Notes under the pieces: generated by a model | Database searches by the model: none | What the model saw: the letters and a program-made list of their open reading frames with translations, nothing else | What the model was told of the DNA's origin: nothing | Source: Rickettsiales bacterium | GTDB lineage: Bacteria > Pseudomonadota > Alphaproteobacteria > Rickettsiales > UBA998 | Assembly: GCA_028279475.1 (NCBI GenBank) | Contig: JANQNR010000003.1 | Span: 147,069 to 211,068 of the forward strand | DNA: 64,000 nucleotides | Direction: 5' to 3' | Program-made: the position numbers and the translations under genes | Shown here: positions 46,723-57,092 of the stretch, in pieces | Numbering within the stretch: the stretch's first letter is position 1 | How the letters are laid out: each line of letters starts with the position of its first letter

Positions 46723-49179
46723 TTACCGTACAACAATCTTAAGCCGGGGGGCAGCATTTTCACTTTCTGCTTCCTCTGCCCGTTCTAGCCATACCTGTGC
46801 TTTTTCTTTAGCTTCCTCGGTATCAACATAACCAGAGAGATACAGATTCGCTAATTGTAACATAGCAGTCGCATCTCCTTCTTCCGCTTTTTGCTCCAGC
46901 CATTTCAGCACCTCGTGAGGTTGCTGCCTGATCATGTAATAATCAATCAGCACGTCCCGCGCTTCCTGGTTACCGGACTGTGCCATGGTAATCAATACAT
47001 CCAACGCCCGTGCATTTTCATCAGCATAATCACCAGCGTCATCGATATAGGACAGATACAGTAACGCCCTTGCCAATGCAATGGCATCAGAATGCTGTTC
47101 CACCGGCATCGCTTGCAAATAGGAAATCCACTTCCTAGCTTCCTGAGGATCACGTGGTGCGCCATTACGGCCATACATATAGGACTGGGCAATCATGCTC
47201 ACATCATCCGGCTTACAAGGATAACTACTGATCGCATTATTAAACCATTGTTGCGCCTTTTCCCTATCCATAAAAAATGACTCTTCGTAATCATAATACT
47301 GTGCCAACAACAGCATGGCGCTAACATCCCGTGATATCGCCAGCTTATTCAACGCATCATACGCATTGCGCTCATCCTGCACCGTACGATAGACATGGTA
47401 AAGCTTTCGGTATGCACTTGTCTTTCTGAGTGCCGCACGCGAATAATAGGAAACAGCCTCATCGAAATCTCCGGCGTTCTGACGCATCTCGCCCAGCATC
47501 AATAACGCATCCGGATTCCCCTCTTCCGCCGCCTTATTCAACAATGTCAGCGCTCGCTTTTTATTTTCCGGGAACAGACGCCCTCGATAATAAAGCCGTC
47601 CCAGTTCATAGTGCGCAGCGTAGCGATGATCGGCGATCTCATCACGCATTAATGCTTTCTCAATCCATGCATCTGTTTCATCCTCATCATCCTGAATATA
47701 ATGATAGGCTGCCTGAGCAATCATGGCATCCGGTGCTTGCTCTTCGATAATAAATGGTTGGAGTCTTTCCAATATCGCATCTGCCTGATCTTCATCATCT
47801 CGCAATGCACGGTACAGCGCCCGAATGAGCCGGTTCTTACTTTGCGACTCCAGCTTCTCTTTCCAATATTGTGCCTTGTCTTTATCAAACCGGGTACCGA
47901 TATTACAGCTATAGGCGGTTTGTAATGCGCGCATGGATGGTGCATCCCCTAACTCCGCCGCTTTATTATAGAGTTCCAGCGCCTTGTCGAGATGCCCATC
48001 CTCACTAACATCATACTGATAGATCTCACCTAATTCATGATAAGCATGTACATGGCCAAGCTCGGCTGCCCGCTCATATAACGCAATAATACGTTTCAAC
48101 GACGGTTCATCTGTACTCTGATAGGCACGAACCAGCCGCAAAATTGTTGATACTTTAGCATCCTGGCGCTCTGCTACCTGCTCGTACCATCGTACTGCCA
48201 CCATAGGCTGGTAGTCAGCGTCTGACAGATAGTAATCGCCAAGATTCACTCTGGCTTTAAGCGATCCCGACCGCGCTGCCTCTTTCCACAACGTCACCAC
48301 CTGTTCCTGCGTCGCGTTCGGCACCACCCCATCTTCAATCAGGTTAGCATAACGCATTTTCGGAGTGATGGCATTCGTTTTCGCCGCCTGTTCATACCAG
48401 GCTAAGGCATGCGCCATCGCATCTGGTTGTGTTTCCATATGACGGTAGAGCGCCGCCAGTTCCAGCATAGGACGGCAATCGCCCCGGGCAATGGACTCCA
48501 GTGTCACATCCTGTGCACGCGAGAAGGCAGCGGCGACTTCCTTGTCATTCACTTCGACCTTACGTTCATAATATAAGCGCGCCAAATCAAAATAGGCGGA
48601 TACATTGCCGTGAATAATTGCCTGCTTATACGATTGAACCGCCAGCTCTCCATCCCCTTCACTTTCATGGATTTGCGCGTAACGCAAATAGGCTTTAGCG
48701 CTATTGCGAGTACGCAGCATCTCAAGCACTTCTTTCGCCGCCTCATTATCCTGCTCGTATCCCTTCCCTTTATGCAGCATGTCCTGCTTGATAAACAGAG
48801 CTTCATTCAACAACTGGAAATATTCCGGACGAGCAGGCAAGGCCTCGATATAGTCAATTACCTGCATCGCATATTCATAGTCGGCACGTATTGAACCACC
48901 GCTTTTACTATTCAGCTTCAGCAATATCAGTAGGTCGTCATGAGATACTTCCACCAGCGGCCGTACTTTCAATCTCTCGGAATCAACCTGCTGATGCAGC
49001 GGTGGCGAAACCTTACATATCCGCGCATACTGATAATCAGGCGGCATCATCAATGGCAGAGAAACCGGCTCCTCTTCCGCCAGTGCAACTGAGCCATAGC
49101 CGCTACCAAGCGTAATAGCAACCAACGCCACACCCAGCAGCATCGTCAACAGAAAGGAAAACTTACGGAAATCTATCAT
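46723..49179 (-). CDS. Large exported Sel1-repeat protein of the alginate locus
   Basis: The 818-residue protein has an N-terminal signal or anchor (about residues 9-34) and is otherwise built of TPR/Sel1-type helical repeats, with typical units such as ALTLLNKAAEEGNPDALLMLG near residues 560-580. In Pseudomonas, AlgK is a Sel1 lipoprotein of about 475 residues that helps the alginate exporter; this protein lacks a lipobox and is much longer. It is the last gene of the alginate minus-strand run, 22 bp after the shorter Sel1 gene. It probably acts as a periplasmic scaffold for the synthase-export complex, which is inference. Confidence 0.8.
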   Translation of the reverse strand: MIDFRKFSFLLTMLLGVALVAITLGSGYGSVALAEEEPVSLPLMMPPDYQYARICKVSPPLHQQVDSERLKVRPLVEVSHDDLLILLKLNSKSGGSIRADYEYAMQVIDYIEALPARPEYFQLLNEALFIKQDMLHKGKGYEQDNEAAKEVLEMLRTRNSAKAYLRYAQIHESEGDGELAVQSYKQAIIHGNVSAYFDLARLYYERKVEVNDKEVAAAFSRAQDVTLESIARGDCRPMLELAALYRHMETQPDAMAHALAWYEQAAKTNAITPKMRYANLIEDGVVPNATQEQVVTLWKEAARSGSLKARVNLGDYYLSDADYQPMVAVRWYEQVAERQDAKVSTILRLVRAYQSTDEPSLKRIIALYERAAELGHVHAYHELGEIYQYDVSEDGHLDKALELYNKAAELGDAPSMRALQTAYSCNIGTRFDKDKAQYWKEKLESQSKNRLIRALYRALRDDEDQADAILERLQPFIIEEQAPDAMIAQAAYHYIQDDEDETDAWIEKALMRDEIADHRYAAHYELGRLYYRGRLFPENKKRALTLLNKAAEEGNPDALLMLGEMRQNAGDFDEAVSYYSRAALRKTSAYRKLYHVYRTVQDERNAYDALNKLAISRDVSAMLLLAQYYDYEESFFMDREKAQQWFNNAISSYPCKPDDVSMIAQSYMYGRNGAPRDPQEARKWISYLQAMPVEQHSDAIALARALLYLSYIDDAGDYADENARALDVLITMAQSGNQEARDVLIDYYMIRQQPHEVLKWLEQKAEEGDATAMLQLANLYLSGYVDTEEAKEKAQVWLERAEEAESENAAPRLKIVVR

Positions 49180-49201
49180 TTTTTAGACCTGGCTCCTGTA
49201 A

Positions 49202-50140
49202 CTAGTCATGCATAGTTGGTACGGCGTGAGTGATACGGGCAATCTTGTTTTGCGCCATGCGGTGCTTGTCCTCCGCCGCTCGCAAAAAAAACTCCTGCGC
49301 CCGAGCTGGATTGCGCTTTTCATAGTATTCACCCAGATAATACATAGCGTCACTGTCGCCATACTCTGCCGCCTGGGTCATCCAGCGCAAATACTTACGC
49401 CGATTTGGACGTTCGTAGCGATAAATATTCGCTAAGTCCCGCATGGCATGGGCATTGCTCTGCGCCGCACTTTCTTCCAAGTAGGCAATTGCTTTATTAA
49501 GATTATAGGGTTTCCCGTTACCAGTCAGATGTGCGATGGCCAGTTGCCGAATTGCTTCTGCTACGCCCCCCTCAGCAGCTTCCGTATAATATCGCATCGC
49601 TTTATGGTATTGAATCGGCTTGAATAACCCATTCATATAGACATTGCCCAAATGATAGGACGCAATGGCCCGGCCACGCGAACGAGCGAAATAGAGCAAC
49701 TCCGTCGCCTGGTCGTAATTGGCATGAATATATTCACCTTTAAGATAAATCAGTGCCAGCGCCAACGCAGAGGATGCATCCCCTTTTTTCGCTTCCTGTG
49801 ACATCATCTGAACACCGAGGCGTTTTATGATCTCGGGCTGCTTTAACTTGATGTGGCGCTGCTTATGCAGACGATAGAGTGCAAACCCGGCCTGCCCAAA
49901 ATTCTTGGCAAAAGCATAACGGTACCAATGTTCCGCCTGCCGATAATATTCAGCCTTCTCAAACCGTTCAGCCAGTTGGAATGCCGCTTTGTAAACACCT
50001 TGCGTCACTTCCAGCTTCAGGCGATTTAATTCTTCCCGTTCTTCCAGCGTGAACCGCTCGATATTAGCCAGCGGTTCCTTCGCATGAACCTCCGGCACCA
50101 ATAAAACCAACACCAGAACAAATAACATTAGGTACTGCAT
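49202..50140 (-). CDS. Periplasmic Sel1-repeat protein of the alginate locus
   Basis: The 312-residue protein has a signal peptide with likely cleavage after VHA (about residue 20) and Sel1 repeats, for example YYTEAAEGGVAEAIRQLA near residue 190. It overlaps the algL stop by one base (TAATG), so it is coupled to algL. No lipobox cysteine is present. An AlgK-like scaffold role is inferred from repeats and position. Confidence 0.8.
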   Translation of the reverse strand: MQYLMLFVLVLVLLVPEVHAKEPLANIERFTLEEREELNRLKLEVTQGVYKAAFQLAERFEKAEYYRQAEHWYRYAFAKNFGQAGFALYRLHKQRHIKLKQPEIIKRLGVQMMSQEAKKGDASSALALALIYLKGEYIHANYDQATELLYFARSRGRAIASYHLGNVYMNGLFKPIQYHKAMRYYTEAAEGGVAEAIRQLAIAHLTGNGKPYNLNKAIAYLEESAAQSNAHAMRDLANIYRYERPNRRKYLRWMTQAAEYGDSDAMYYLGEYYEKRNPARAQEFFLRAAEDKHRMAQNKIARITHAVPTMHD

Positions 50141-51252
50141 TATGGCGTCCCCCAGAAGCAGGTCGCATTGCCACCTACAAATTCATCAATTAGCGGTAAT
50201 TCCTTAAATCCTGTATCATTCATGAATCTCTGCAGGCGCATTCGGGATGGATCGTCTTCCGGCATATCCGCCAGATACAGATGGGCAAATGCCATGTAAT
50301 GACGACCATGTCCCCGACGCTCAAGCATACCCATATCCTGCTGGAGAAAATCCGCGGATGGACCAGGTTTATGGTTTTCTGACGTATCCGCCTGCATAAT
50401 GGAAGGATAACGCACTCCAGAGACAAAATAATGCATCATCAGTGGCAACGAGCGCTGGCGATCCGCCAACTGGTATAAATTGTCTCCGTTACGCTGATAA
50501 ATACCAGCGATCATGGTCAGATTAGCCAGAGACTGACGCATATACCACAACGCACGTGCACCACGCCTTGTTTCTAGTGGCAAGCCACCATCCGATGTCA
50601 TCTGCGCCAACACCTGACGAAAACGCTCCTTACCTTTGATGTAGAGCACCTCATCACCGATCGCATCGCCCCATAGCGTCAAGACCGCATCAGCCAGATA
50701 ACGGTGATTATTAATATCCACTTCCTTATTGAACCGCTTATCGATACGACGCACTAACGGATCAATCCAGGCTTCAATTCGATTACGTTGTGACTGACTT
50801 AATTCCGGCTGTACAATTAGATAGCTAGTAATAATCGGCAACAATCCACGTTTCAGGGCATAGTAGGTGTCATGGTTTTCATTGGTGTCAAATAACGCAT
50901 CGGCTTTTGCCCAAGCCATTAACGCTGCTTGCACACGTTCCTGCGAGGCTTCATGCCCTGCCAACGCCCGCCCGGCATGTACCATCAAGTACCAGGTAAA
51001 GTTATTCAGCGCCGTATCAGAACCGTAGCCTTCCGTTGCTTTCAGCTTTAGTACCGGGGTTGGCATCTGCTTTTCCGGTTGCTTCACATCCTTTGCAAGA
51101 CAATGCGCCTTGACAGGTGCATAATCAGCCAACTGGAGTTGCGCCTTGCGTGCATCTACATCAAATAACACCAGTGCATCATCGGCCACGGCGTTACCGC
51201 CTATAACAGAAAGAAAAATAGCGACACCTATCGCCCATCGACATCCATTCAC
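50140..51252 (-). CDS. algL: Periplasmic poly(beta-D-mannuronate) lyase AlgL (PL5)
   Basis: AlgL cleaves alginate in the periplasm and clears misdirected polymer. The 370-residue protein has a signal peptide (cleavage near AVA, residue 23) and the PL5 helical fold with catalytic-site motifs NNHRYLAD (N182, H183) and RGARALWY (R230, Y237), at the same spacing as P. aeruginosa N201/H202 and R249/Y256. It ends with GGNATCFWG. The start overlaps the algG stop by four bases. Confidence 0.93.
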   Translation of the reverse strand: MNGCRWAIGVAIFLSVIGGNAVADDALVLFDVDARKAQLQLADYAPVKAHCLAKDVKQPEKQMPTPVLKLKATEGYGSDTALNNFTWYLMVHAGRALAGHEASQERVQAALMAWAKADALFDTNENHDTYYALKRGLLPIITSYLIVQPELSQSQRNRIEAWIDPLVRRIDKRFNKEVDINNHRYLADAVLTLWGDAIGDEVLYIKGKERFRQVLAQMTSDGGLPLETRRGARALWYMRQSLANLTMIAGIYQRNGDNLYQLADRQRSLPLMMHYFVSGVRYPSIMQADTSENHKPGPSADFLQQDMGMLERRGHGRHYMAFAHLYLADMPEDDPSRMRLQRFMNDTGFKELPLIDEFVGGNATCFWGTP

Positions 51253-54200
51253 GAAGCGCCTCCTTCTGCCTGTCCGGCCTGCTCACAGACCGGTTGTTCC
51301 AAACGCTGCATCAGGCCATCTTGCCCATCTCCCCGAAGCGTGCGATCATCACGAAACATACAATGATGTATCTTGACCGGTTCATCCACACTAGGACAAA
51401 CCCGGCTTACAACCGCACCATTTTCTTCACGGTCTAACCGAAAAAAGTCCTGCGCACGCTCAGCAAACCAATCGCCGCGAAACAACGATGGTGCCTGATT
51501 GACAAACTGGTTTGCTTTCAGAAACATAGCATCGATATTCTCAACATACACACCGGTACCATTTTCCTCCAATATGTTACCGACCGCCGAAAATGCTGTT
51601 ACCGTATTATAAGGATCCATGACGAAATCTCGGTGGCTGTGATGCGGATTGCCGCGCAGTATCAAACTATAGGCCGAAATACCCTGATCATTTTCGCGCA
51701 CATGGTTATGGTATAGGCCAATATCATAACTATTACGTACCCGTAAACCGGCACCTTTATTATCAAACGCCAGGTTGGCAGCAGCAATATTACAGTTACT
51801 CTCATACACGCTAATACCGTCAGCATTATCAAACACCGTATTCGCGTAAATCAGGTTCTTGATACTTTCTCGATCAAGCATGATCCCGGTACCTTTATTG
51901 TCAAAGGATACATTCCCCATGATGATGGATTTATTCACTTCCCTGGAAATGATAATACCGTGCTTCTTATGAGTACCGTAGGCCGTGTTATAGGCAATCA
52001 CCAGGTACTCTGACCGGTCATGTGGGTCAATACCATAGACAATATTATCAATATATTCATTCCCGATCAGCAGGGTATCGGTCGCTTCATAGGCATAGAA
52101 TCCAAAGAAGATATTATTGAAAGAATTATTGATAATCATGCCTTGCGGGCGCTGGTCTTCTTGAATATCACCCAGATTGTACCAGATATTTGGTCCGGAC
52201 GAGAAGGAAATGCCATAGGACTTACCATGGTCATATCCCAAAGCAATTAATTCGGAATTACCGATATAGCTATATGACCGGTTCCAAGACGTAAAGAAAG
52301 GACGAAAATAATCTTTCTGGTTAAAGTCAGTCAATTGTGGCGCCTGCTTTTGATCGTCCCAGCTGGTCAGCACAATATCGGACATAAAGAAACGGTTGGC
52401 ATTAACAATATAGGCGCCTGATTTGCTGGAAAGCCGAACTTCGGAAACATCATCACCAGTGGCAATAAACGTCGCCTCGTTCCCTACCACCAATGGGCAA
52501 TGCAGCGTATACCCGCCATCAAACTTACTCATACAGGTCGTACGATTCTGCGCTTTCAACTCATCATACACACCGGAAATATCGATAATGCCTCGTTCAA
52601 TAATAATGATGAGTGGCGCCGAACGATCCTGCCGTAACACAAACCCCGAGTTCCCATGCGTATGCCGGAAGGTGGAATTGAAAATACTATTTTCATAATG
52701 AGATAGCGTGACTCGCGCCCGCGTCGGTAGAGGAATCATACTGCGTAATTGCTGACCCGTCATGGTCGCTTTCTCCGGCAACGCGGAGTGACTGAGCGCA
52801 GAACCAATATCAGAAGGTATCGCTTCATGCGTCGCCACATTTCGATGATGACTACCGAAACGCTCCAGCACCTCGTCTTCCTGCTGTTGCACTTCCTCGG
52901 CAGAAAGCATATCGCCCGGAGCGGCACCCTCAAACGTATAGACTTGCATGCCGCTATGTTCCTGTGTGGCGTTTTCAAGAATACGGTAACGATCCTGCTG
53001 CAATGCCTGCTGCTCGGCCAGGTAACGGAAGGCCTCCACACGCAATGAGGTAGCCTCAATAGCACGAATCTTCTGAGCCAGCTCTCGAATGGAACCCGTT
53101 CCCAGTTTTTCATCAATTTCCTGTTTCAGCGCCGCCAGTTTCTTAACATCCGCCCCCACATGACGATTCAGGCGTTCCATCCCTTCCTGTCGGCGTTTAT
53201 CAATAGTCTTTCTTGCTTTTGCTGCGCTGGAAGGCTTGGTAATTCGTGCTGCATGGTAGGCGGCACGCTCATGCGCCTGCTGCGCTTTGCGCACATACCC
53301 GTATTCCATATAATAGCGTTCCAGAGTACTCCACATATACACACCAGCAGCCGGGTTATCTGTATTATCGGCTACACGGCGTGCCCGTGATGCAAGCCCC
53401 TCATTCATCAACATTTTAAAATAATCGCGTAATTGGCGATTGCGTTGTTTTTCCTCATCAATTGCCAATAATGTGTAAAGGGATAGATTAAACTGATCCT
53501 TTCTCAGCGCCTGCCGATGTAGGGTTATCAGCTTCTGCGCCTTCGGATAACGACCGCGGGAAAATTGGCGGTAAAAATTAACGAACGCCTCAGGATAGAT
53601 ACCACTTCCGGCACGTGCCGATAGTGCTCCATATAATTGTAGAATACGAATCCGGTGCTCAGGGTTTTGTAATGCGATAATCAACTGATGAATGACACGT
53701 AGCTCCGGCGTCCTGAACGTTACGGTATTGTCCTTCTGCGCAAGAATCGTAGCAAGCGTATATAATAACCGCTTCCGCTCTTCCGATGGTAAGGATACGC
53801 TTTCAAATTGCACCGCATCCAGAATATCCTGTACTAGGTAGTAGCTCTCATCACTGATCGCTTCACCGCCATAACGAGCAATGGTATCGAGTATATGCAA
53901 CATCGACCAGAGACGTGTAGACTGATTTTCATAGCCATTGACGTAATCCAGTGCATCCTTCAACAAGGCATCATCAGAATCCACCTGATAACGTGCCATA
54001 TACCGATCAATGATGATGCGCTGCACTTTATCCAATGCAATAAATCTCGGCACATCTGATGCTGAGCTCTTAGCAATGCGTCGCTCTACTGCCTTCCAAC
54101 GTGACAGGGATTTTTTGAGATCTGCCGTTCCATCCGCACGCAAAAACGCTTCAACAAGTCCGGTATCTTCAGAAATATCCGACTCCTCACCCACCTGCTC

Positions 54201-54314
54201 TTCCGGCTCCGTGCTATCACGCAGAATCGGAACTGAGGGCATGTCGTAGAATTGCGTACCAGCGACCACGAACACTGCCAGAAAGACCAGGATAAAGACC
54301 AGTTTCTGCCACAT
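51249..54314 (-). CDS. algG: Mannuronan C5-epimerase AlgG with long helical N-terminal extension
   Basis: AlgG converts mannuronate to guluronate in periplasmic alginate. The 1021-residue protein is nearly twice the usual about 540. An N-terminal anchor (about residues 5-22) is followed by about 460 residues of helical, TPR-like sequence, a linker, and the AlgG part (about 540-970). That part forms right-handed beta-helix/CASH repeats with the catalytic motif DPHDRS at 763-768 (D763, H765). The helical part resembles scaffold domains of Sel1/TPR alginate proteins. It lies 47 bp after alg44 and overlaps algL. The frame is continuous, so this is a true fusion. Confidence 0.92.
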   Translation of the reverse strand: MWQKLVFILVFLAVFVVAGTQFYDMPSVPILRDSTEPEEQVGEESDISEDTGLVEAFLRADGTADLKKSLSRWKAVERRIAKSSASDVPRFIALDKVQRIIIDRYMARYQVDSDDALLKDALDYVNGYENQSTRLWSMLHILDTIARYGGEAISDESYYLVQDILDAVQFESVSLPSEERKRLLYTLATILAQKDNTVTFRTPELRVIHQLIIALQNPEHRIRILQLYGALSARAGSGIYPEAFVNFYRQFSRGRYPKAQKLITLHRQALRKDQFNLSLYTLLAIDEEKQRNRQLRDYFKMLMNEGLASRARRVADNTDNPAAGVYMWSTLERYYMEYGYVRKAQQAHERAAYHAARITKPSSAAKARKTIDKRRQEGMERLNRHVGADVKKLAALKQEIDEKLGTGSIRELAQKIRAIEATSLRVEAFRYLAEQQALQQDRYRILENATQEHSGMQVYTFEGAAPGDMLSAEEVQQQEDEVLERFGSHHRNVATHEAIPSDIGSALSHSALPEKATMTGQQLRSMIPLPTRARVTLSHYENSIFNSTFRHTHGNSGFVLRQDRSAPLIIIIERGIIDISGVYDELKAQNRTTCMSKFDGGYTLHCPLVVGNEATFIATGDDVSEVRLSSKSGAYIVNANRFFMSDIVLTSWDDQKQAPQLTDFNQKDYFRPFFTSWNRSYSYIGNSELIALGYDHGKSYGISFSSGPNIWYNLGDIQEDQRPQGMIINNSFNNIFFGFYAYEATDTLLIGNEYIDNIVYGIDPHDRSEYLVIAYNTAYGTHKKHGIIISREVNKSIIMGNVSFDNKGTGIMLDRESIKNLIYANTVFDNADGISVYESNCNIAAANLAFDNKGAGLRVRNSYDIGLYHNHVRENDQGISAYSLILRGNPHHSHRDFVMDPYNTVTAFSAVGNILEENGTGVYVENIDAMFLKANQFVNQAPSLFRGDWFAERAQDFFRLDREENGAVVSRVCPSVDEPVKIHHCMFRDDRTLRGDGQDGLMQRLEQPVCEQAGQAEGGAS

Positions 54315-54361
54315 TATGCTTTACCACGCTTTGCCATCATCGGCGCTGTTTCCGTCATTCA

Positions 54362-55411
54362 CTACTCAGACCACTGAAGCGTATCAACGGTTACTGCCGC
54401 TGCCGTACCGAGTAAGTCCGCATTAATTGCTTCATCGGTAACCACCCGAATCTGATACAGATTATCCTCAATGGCTGCATTTGATATACTCTCAACCATT
54501 CCCTCAATACGAATGTCTGCCCCTGCAAGCGCAATACTGGCTCCCTGACCTTCCTGAATGCGCACCGCTTCTTCATACGTCAATGTCGCTGAAACGAATA
54601 GAGGTGACCCGGCAGGAATCAGTGTCAGTACGGAATCATTCTGATTCACCCGACTTCCTGAAGGCATCAGTTGCTGATTCACGATACAATCGCAAGGACT
54701 GTCAATCGTCGTCACATTCCCGGTACGTGAATGGATTGTCACCAGCGCATCACCCTTGTTGACTCTGTCACCACGCTTCAGATCACCATAAAAAATTGTA
54801 CCGCCGGTCTCAGTGTTGACATTGAATCCGCCACCATCAACAAATGCATTATCTGCTTTTACTACAAAATTACGTTCATAGACACTGAATGCCAGATAGG
54901 CAAACAGCAGCGCCGAGACAACACTCACCAGCAGTTTTCTAGAGAATATCGACAAGCGGCGCCCCAGCGATTGCTGTTCCAACTTGGGAATAGAACGCTG
55001 CTTGACGAAATTATCCCGTGCCACCACATGGATCAGGTCACCCACTGACGTGATCTCACCACTCACATAAGAACCCACCAGCATTTGCATCACAGAAAGC
55101 TGACGTGCCGACATGTCATGGAACTGAACGCCCAATTGTTGCTTGTCCGTATCGACATGCTGTATGGCGATTTCCATCGGTACGCGCACATCAAAGCTAT
55201 CCAACGTGAACAACAATGTAGTCGATGCCATCGCTCCTTCTGAAAATGCACTCAGTCCACTCTGATCGGGGATCTGTACACATGCGCCGACTACAGACCA
55301 GTCTTTCATCTCATAGACCTGAGAATCAATCTCGATATGCGCCGGTAACGGCACACGCACATGCTGGCGTTGGGAATCGGCTTCATGGGTAATGTTTGGT
55401 GATGTGTTCAT
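54362..55411 (-). CDS. alg44: Alg44, c-di-GMP-binding alginate co-polymerase
   Basis: Alg44 activates the alginate polymerase Alg8 when its PilZ domain binds c-di-GMP. From the ATG at 55411 (349 residues) the PilZ domain has RxxxR (R15-R19) and DxSxxG (D37-G42, DWSVVG). A helix with SVMQMLVGSYVSGEITSVGD follows, then a transmembrane segment (about 148-168) and a periplasmic HlyD-like barrel-sandwich domain. ATGA overlap with the alg8 stop fixes this start; a longer frame from 55441 would overlap alg8 by 34 bases. Confidence 0.95.
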   Translation of the reverse strand: MNTSPNITHEADSQRQHVRVPLPAHIEIDSQVYEMKDWSVVGACVQIPDQSGLSAFSEGAMASTTLLFTLDSFDVRVPMEIAIQHVDTDKQQLGVQFHDMSARQLSVMQMLVGSYVSGEITSVGDLIHVVARDNFVKQRSIPKLEQQSLGRRLSIFSRKLLVSVVSALLFAYLAFSVYERNFVVKADNAFVDGGGFNVNTETGGTIFYGDLKRGDRVNKGDALVTIHSRTGNVTTIDSPCDCIVNQQLMPSGSRVNQNDSVLTLIPAGSPLFVSATLTYEEAVRIQEGQGASIALAGADIRIEGMVESISNAAIEDNLYQIRVVTDEAINADLLGTAAAVTVDTLQWSE

Positions 55412-56955
55412 AGCGTTATACTCATTAAAGTGAATGTCCAATAGGGGATGTCCGGCATGCGTAAAATATTCGTTACACTAGCCAGCAACATGATAAACAG
55501 CGAATACGCAAACAGGTTCATGTAAAACGAACCGAAATTCATCATGCGCTGCTCCCAGCCAGCTACGCCGGAAGACAGCGACGTATTCTGCCGCGTCCAT
55601 TTTTGCTTATCGAGCCTAAACAATACATATGTCTTCACCAGCGACCCTACTATTTGATTATAGTAAAGAAAAAACGGGTAGGTGGCGCTTACATACGGCC
55701 TAGAGAGCAGATAAGTCAACACAATTATGTAACGTGTTAACATCATCCAATAAATATAAAAGACAAAGGCATAGTCAATGCCCGCCAACCAGGCAAGCAT
55801 CGTCACCGTCAGTCCTGTCAATGATGTCCACATCGATAGGCGCTGGTCTATGATACTGATCCACGGGAACCAGCCCATAATGCCCGGCCCCAGCTTGATC
55901 GCCCGGTCATTGGTACGCAGCATATTGCCGAACCAACGACGCATCAGCACGATCGACGAGTGGATGAATCGTGGATCCGGCGGCGTTTCGATGGTTAATA
56001 CCTTCACATCCGGCACGTACAGCATCTCATAGCCACGACTCAAGATGTGATACCAGGAAGATTTGTCATCCCCGGTTAGAAACTTGAAGCGTTTGAAACG
56101 CCAGTGATCGACCCAGTCGAGTTCCACACGTTCGATAAATTTCGGGTCGGTGAGAATATCGGCACGAAACATCGACATCCGCCCAGTCAACGTCAGCACG
56201 CGCTTTGACAAGCTGACCGATGACATATAAATATGCCGCTGGGCAAAACGCATACTATACCAGTTGCGGAATTTGGCATTGCCTTCCACTTGGCAGACTT
56301 CATCGGTGGTCAATGCACCCATTTTCGGGTGCAGCTTAAATAGTGGCGTGCATTTCTCGATCAGGTTTTCTTCCAGCAGGCTATCGCCATCAATCACCGC
56401 TGCAATTGCATCTGCTGGTGGGCGCTCTTTGGAAATAGCACGAAACCCGTAGGCCAATGCATCGCGCTTACCAGTACCTCCAATACGGGTGAAAATCAAT
56501 TTTACATCATGCGACGGACTGTATTTAGCAAAAATCTGTTTAATCAGCACTTCATCACATCGCTCAACAATGGACGCAATAATCGTCACCGGCACGCCAT
56601 GCTTTTTATTAAACTGCACCGCTTCCTTCATACAACTATCATAGACTTGGCGGGTTGTATGGACATCAATCCGGAAGCTGGTTACCATCAGATACACATG
56701 TGACGGCAGATATTCTGCCAGATTTTCATCCATGGTACGCCGCCATTTCGGAAACACCATTTTTTCATAGATAAGGAAGCGTGTAAGGTTGATGCCCCAG
56801 AACGAATAGCGCCACAGCGCAATGTAGCCAATGATTAAGATGAAATTACGGTGCTCTGAATCCCACAACGTCTCTGGTAGCGCCATGGTAAACGCGCCAA
56901 GCACCAGTAAATAGGCGAAATGTTCTAGAAAAAGTTGCGTGCGACTTGGGGTCAT
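55408..56955 (-). CDS. alg8: Alg8, alginate polymerase (GT2)
   Basis: Alg8 polymerises mannuronate from GDP-mannuronate at the inner membrane. The 515-residue protein has N-terminal hydrophobic segments (about residues 8-55), a GT2 domain with VIDGDSLLEENL (near 190), GDDKSSW (near 295) and MRRWFGN (near 340, the QxxRW-like site), and C-terminal membrane helices (from about 370). Length is close to P. aeruginosa Alg8 (494). It is the first gene of the minus-strand alginate operon and is divergent from the AlgK-like gene. Confidence 0.95.
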   Translation of the reverse strand: MTPSRTQLFLEHFAYLLVLGAFTMALPETLWDSEHRNFILIIGYIALWRYSFWGINLTRFLIYEKMVFPKWRRTMDENLAEYLPSHVYLMVTSFRIDVHTTRQVYDSCMKEAVQFNKKHGVPVTIIASIVERCDEVLIKQIFAKYSPSHDVKLIFTRIGGTGKRDALAYGFRAISKERPPADAIAAVIDGDSLLEENLIEKCTPLFKLHPKMGALTTDEVCQVEGNAKFRNWYSMRFAQRHIYMSSVSLSKRVLTLTGRMSMFRADILTDPKFIERVELDWVDHWRFKRFKFLTGDDKSSWYHILSRGYEMLYVPDVKVLTIETPPDPRFIHSSIVLMRRWFGNMLRTNDRAIKLGPGIMGWFPWISIIDQRLSMWTSLTGLTVTMLAWLAGIDYAFVFYIYWMMLTRYIIVLTYLLSRPYVSATYPFFLYYNQIVGSLVKTYVLFRLDKQKWTRQNTSLSSGVAGWEQRMMNFGSFYMNLFAYSLFIMLLASVTNILRMPDIPYWTFTLMSITL

Positions 56956-57092
56956 AGGCGCGTTTATATATTGTTAATTTTCCTTTATCAATACTTAATT
57001 GATAATTTTTTATTAATGTACTGGTTTTTTTTGCCGGGGACTGTATAACCGCAAAAAATGAAAAAGACAAACTACTAAATAATTTTTTTAAG
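56956..57092. promoter_or_regulatory. Divergent promoter region between alg8 and algK-like genes
   Basis: This very AT-rich 137-bp region must hold both promoters. TTATCAAT (56985-56992) and ATTGATAA (56998-57005) form a perfect 8-bp dyad. GTTTTTTTTGCCGGGG (57024-57039) recalls the T7GCYG repeats at 46635 and 46683, and TTTTTTGC pairs with GCAAAAAA at 57051-57058. These could coordinate both sides of the alginate locus. Confidence 0.5.

Noticed and set aside
54362..55441. Longer start for alg44 at 55441
   Set aside because: It would overlap alg8 by 34 bases; the ATGA overlap at 55411 is the usual coupled arrangement.
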